Source: Dermabacter vaginalis (GTDB lineage: Bacteria; Actinomycetota; Actinomycetes; Actinomycetales; Dermabacteraceae). Taken from it: 64,000 nucleotides of DNA. Where the stretch lies: assembly GCF_001678905.1 (NCBI RefSeq), contig NZ_CP012117.1:1054001-1118000 (forward strand), written 5' to 3'. The stretch's first letter is position 1; the number at the start of each line of letters is the position of its first letter. Shown piece after piece: positions 61,707 through 64,000 of the stretch. The notes beneath the pieces were generated by a model. That model was not told where the DNA came from. It saw only the letters and a program-made list of their open reading frames with translations, and made no database searches. The translations under genes and the position numbers were made by a program.

Positions 61707-62060
61707 ATGAAGCGCAGAACGGTACTTAGCGCAGGCCTCGTGGCGTTCGTCGGCGCGGGGTGCGTCCCACGCCAAAGTCTCGAAGATCCACCGGAGCGGC
61801 CCGACATTGTGGACAGTAATTCCACGGGACAGAGCTTTCGCAATGGTGGCGATCTCGCCATGGCTCTCTCAGCAGAACCCGACAAGCTTGACCCCGCGAC
61901 CTCGCGGTGGTGGCGAATCTCGCGGATCACGTTGCCGTGATGAGGTCCGGAAAGCTCGTGGAAATGGGCCCGGTGTACGATGTCGTGCGAAACCCCCCAA
62001 CATGAGTACACCCGGGGGTTGCTCGATGCCGTCCCCGGAAGGGAGTTCATGCGTGTCTGA
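61707..62060 (+). pseudogene. Fusion of peptide-binding lipoprotein start and Opp/Dpp ATPase end
   Basis: The first 66 codons encode a lipoprotein signal (LVAFVGAGC) and DLAMALSAEPDKLDPATS, the N-terminus of an SBP family 5 peptide-binding protein. At about 61905 the sequence switches to another frame reading VVANLADHVAVMRSGKLVEM and NPQHEYTRGLLDAVPG, the C-terminus of an OppF/DppF ATPase; the latter needs one C removed from the six-C run at 61993-61998. A deletion has thus removed the rest of the binding protein, presumably the permeases, and most of the ATPase. No functional product is expected. Confidence 0.82.
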
Positions 62061-62751
62061 CGCCGCGGCGAAGACCGTGACCGCCACTCTCCGTAAGCGA
62101 ATTATTGCCGCCCAGTATCAGGCTGGCACGCCGCTTCGCGAGGTAGCGCTCGCAAAGGAGTTCGAGTTCTCCCGCGTTCCCATCCGTGAGGCGTTGCGCA
62201 TTCTCACAGCCGAAGGTTTCGTGGAGACGCGGGCAAACGTCGGATCCCGCGTGGCCCACCCACCCTTTGATGACGCGCGCGAGCTGTTTGACCTGCGCAT
62301 CACTCTCGAGACCTCCCTCGTGCATGATGCTGCCGCCAGTTTTGCCGAGTTTTCCGCCCCCGGCGCCGCCCATGTGGAACGTTCGCGCCGTCTGTGCACG
62401 GAAATTGAGGAAGCCCTCGCGCAGGGGGATCAAGCCTTCGCGAACCGCGATGGTGCGGGAATCGCCGAGGCCAATCTTCGCGTGCACCAGGGGCTCGCGG
62501 ATCTCGCCATGCGCCCGGTTCTCAGCAACATTCTTCAACAGATTGGGGGGCGTGTGGAGTGGCTTCACAGCGCCCACCACGGGTTCACGCTCACTCGCGA
62601 CACGTCCGCGTGGGATGAGCATAAGCGGATCTACGAACTTGTGCGTGCGGGAGAGGCGATAAAGGCGCAAACGCTCATGGGCGAGCATCTCAAGGCCTCG
62701 CGCGATTCTTTCCTCGCGAGTCTCGCCAACCTCGCGGACGAGGATCGTTAG
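62053..62751 (+). CDS. GntR-family regulator, FCD type
   Basis: This protein of about 232 residues has an N-terminal winged helix (LRKRIIAAQYQAGTPLREVA, then SRVPIREALRIL, about 10-70) and a helical FCD domain beginning DLRITLETSLV. GTG at 62053 has AAGGGAG upstream and overlaps the ATPase remnant's stop by 8 bases, so it was part of the lost transporter operon. It is intact while both presumed target genes are broken. Longer frames upstream are remnant sequence. Confidence 0.87.
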   Translation: MSDAAAKTVTATLRKRIIAAQYQAGTPLREVALAKEFEFSRVPIREALRILTAEGFVETRANVGSRVAHPPFDDARELFDLRITLETSLVHDAAASFAEFSAPGAAHVERSRRLCTEIEEALAQGDQAFANRDGAGIAEANLRVHQGLADLAMRPVLSNILQQIGGRVEWLHSAHHGFTLTRDTSAWDEHKRIYELVRAGEAIKAQTLMGEHLKASRDSFLASLANLADEDR

Positions 62752-62770
62752 ACCGTAACCGCCTCGGAAT

Positions 62771-63564
62771 TCACACGAATTGGCGCACGAGAGCGACGAG
62801 CGCTACGACGACGATCGTCGCACGCAAAACAGAGTTCGGTAGGCGCTTTGCGAGGTGTGAACCCACGTACCCCCCAATCATTCCGCCGAATGCGAGGATG
62901 GCGACTCCAACCCACCACACGGGTGCGTCGAAAAAGACAAAGGCGACGAGGTACACGAGCGCCGCGGTCGCGTTTACATACAACTGCGTGAGGTTCTTAA
63001 CGGGGTTGACGTCCTTCATGCTGCGCGAAGTGGTGATACCGAGGATGCCCATGTAGAGCACACCCTGGGCCGCGGTGAAATATCCGCCGTAGATCGCTGC
63101 GGCGCCCATGGGTGCCACGAGCCACGGGCTTTCGTATGCCGCCCCCACGGGACCTGTGGGCTCACTCGGCTCTGTCTCTCGTCGTTTTTTGAGCCATGCC
63201 GTGAGGGAAGGCTGGCCGATCACGAGGATGAGCGCAACGATGATGAGAATGGGGACGACAATATCGAGTGCGCGTGAGGGGGAGAGCAGCAGCAGGATTG
63301 AGCCGGCGCTTGCACACAGAATAGTCGTGATCGATAGCGGGGCGAGGTGAGCTTTTCCGCGGCGATTTCCTTGCGGAAGCCGAGCACCGAGGCGATCGTG
63401 GCGAATGACATGCCGATCGTATTGGTGCGAACGGCGACGCCGGGTGGAACTCCGAGTGCGAGGAGCACCGGGAGCGTGAGGAGAGACCCGGAGCCCACGG
63501 CGGCGTTGACGATGCCCGCGAGTATGCCCATGACGAACAGGAGCAACACGCTCAGGATCTCCAC
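62771..63564 (-). pseudogene. TauE/SafE-family membrane transporter, frameshifted
   Basis: The N-terminal part reads VMGILAGIVNAAVGSGSLLTLPVLLAL and TNTIGMSFAT in one frame. After FRKEIAAEK (about 63350-63356) the continuation AHLAPLSITTILCASAGSI lies in a second frame, which runs on through GGYFTAAQGVLYMGILG and GGMIGGYVGSHLAKRLP to the stop. One missing base next to the AAAAG run explains it. Members export or import sulfur-containing or organic anions. GTG at 63564 has GGAGG upstream. A sequencing error is possible. Confidence 0.8.
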
Positions 63565-63575
63565 GCGACCCACCT

Positions 63576-63591
63576 CCGAAGCTTTGTATAC
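63576..63591 (-). promoter_or_regulatory. Shared 16-bp operator-like site, copy 2
   Basis: On the minus strand this is identical to 61653-61668 and is followed, as there, by a GGAGGTG-like sequence, here serving as the ribosome site of the TauE-like gene. The flanking TAT extends the dyad to ATGTATACA. Confidence 0.6.
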
Positions 63592-63660
63592 ATAGAAACG
63601 ATAGGCGTTACGCTAGCCGGTTGATGGCGCGTAGACGCGGGATGTTCGCCCTGTGGTCGA

Positions 63661-63666
63661 TAGACT
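63661..63666 (+). promoter_or_regulatory. -10 box of a leaderless promoter for holA
   Basis: TAGACT is followed by 6 bases (CTCCCC) and ATG at 63673, with no purine-rich ribosome site. Confidence 0.5.
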
Positions 63667-63672
63667 CTCCCC

Positions 63673-64000
63673 ATGGCCGAAGTCCAGTGGCACAGTATCG
63701 AACCCGCGCCCGTTGTGCTCATCGCGGGCAAGGAGGCGCTCCTCGCCCAGCGCGCGCTCGAACGCATCGTCGACCTCAGTCGCGAACGCCATGCGGACCT
63801 TGAGGTTCACCGTTTCATTTCGACTGAGATCACGAAGAGTGGCCTGCTCCAATACACGGCACCCTCGCTGTTCGGCGAGCCACGCCTCGTCATTATCGAC
63901 GAGGTGACACGCGGCGCGGAGCCTCTCATCAACGCTCTTCTGGAATACGTGAAGAGCCCCGAGCAAGATGTCACGCTCGTGCTCATTAACCGGGGGGATC
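63673..64000 (+). CDS. holA: DNA polymerase III delta subunit, N-terminal part
   Basis: The 109 residues in the window match the start of HolA: VVLIAGKEALLAQRALERIV, then YTAPSLFGEPRLVIID and LLEYVKSP. The rest lies beyond the window. HolA opens the sliding clamp in the clamp loader. comEA-comEC-holA is a common gene order in actinobacteria. Confidence 0.88.
   Translation, partial: MAEVQWHSIEPAPVVLIAGKEALLAQRALERIVDLSRERHADLEVHRFISTEITKSGLLQYTAPSLFGEPRLVIIDEVTRGAEPLINALLEYVKSPEQDVTLVLINRGD

Noticed and set aside
1-64000. GATC at both window ends
   Set aside because: It could hint at a restriction-fragment boundary, but four bases at each end may be chance; both end genes are simply cut by the window.
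1-64000. CRISPR arrays, rRNA, prophage or integrase genes
   Set aside because: I found no regularly spaced direct repeats, no rRNA segments and no phage structural, integrase or transposase genes.

Overview
The window is chromosomal DNA from a high-GC actinobacterium. The evidence is strong GC3 bias, many GTG starts, the ruvCAB-yajC-secDF-apt-relA gene order, DUF3000 and DUF349 proteins, the treX/treY/treZ trehalose route, eukaryotic-type UGPase, and an OleA/OleBC-fusion/OleD hydrocarbon cluster of the kind known from Micrococcus. A Dermabacter/Brachybacterium-like member of the Micrococcales fits best. That placement is inference; no rRNA gene is present.

Layout. 1-2822: end of a MurJ-type flippase, a GT4 glycosyltransferase and a NUDIX ADP-ribose pyrophosphatase. 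2819-12536 (minus strand): RNase D and DUF3000, and a translationally coupled run glgX/treX-treY-treZ-reductase-msrB. 12682-13481: two divergent tRNA blocks (Gly-Val to the left, Gly-Cys-Val to the right). 13550-31479: HAD phosphatase, lactate dehydrogenase, thrS, a HIT protein, PrsW-like protease, yebC, ruvCAB, yajC-secDF, apt, relA, an AbiEi-like protein and a DUF349 protein. 31479-45659: MBL hydrolase, hisS, trxA, siderophore-interacting protein, tag, nirD divergent from nirB, the siroheme genes, fetB-like permease, metG and UGPase.

45671-50284 is the accessory part. A 27-bp inverted repeat (25/27 identical) brackets a decayed DUF6318 lipoprotein gene and a PKD-domain secreted-protein gene. 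The PKD gene is cut by a 2.4-kb insertion carrying a drug-efflux MFS gene and its TetR regulator. Removing 47360-49792, with one GGGTAT copy kept as target duplication, restores the reading frame exactly. No transposase is visible.

50283-61588: pdxY, tdk, a sugar-phosphate isomerase-like protein, the ole cluster with a VKOR gene coupled to oleD, comEA and comEC. 61653-63591 is a degraded transport locus. The start of a peptide-binding lipoprotein is fused by deletion to the end of an Opp/Dpp-type ATPase, followed by an intact FCD-type GntR regulator and a frameshifted TauE/SafE transporter. The same 16-bp GTATAC-containing site lies before both transporter remnants. The window ends in holA.

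A recurring regulatory theme is the leaderless promoter: eight genes have a TANNNT -10 box exactly 6-7 nt before the start codon, with no Shine-Dalgarno sequence.
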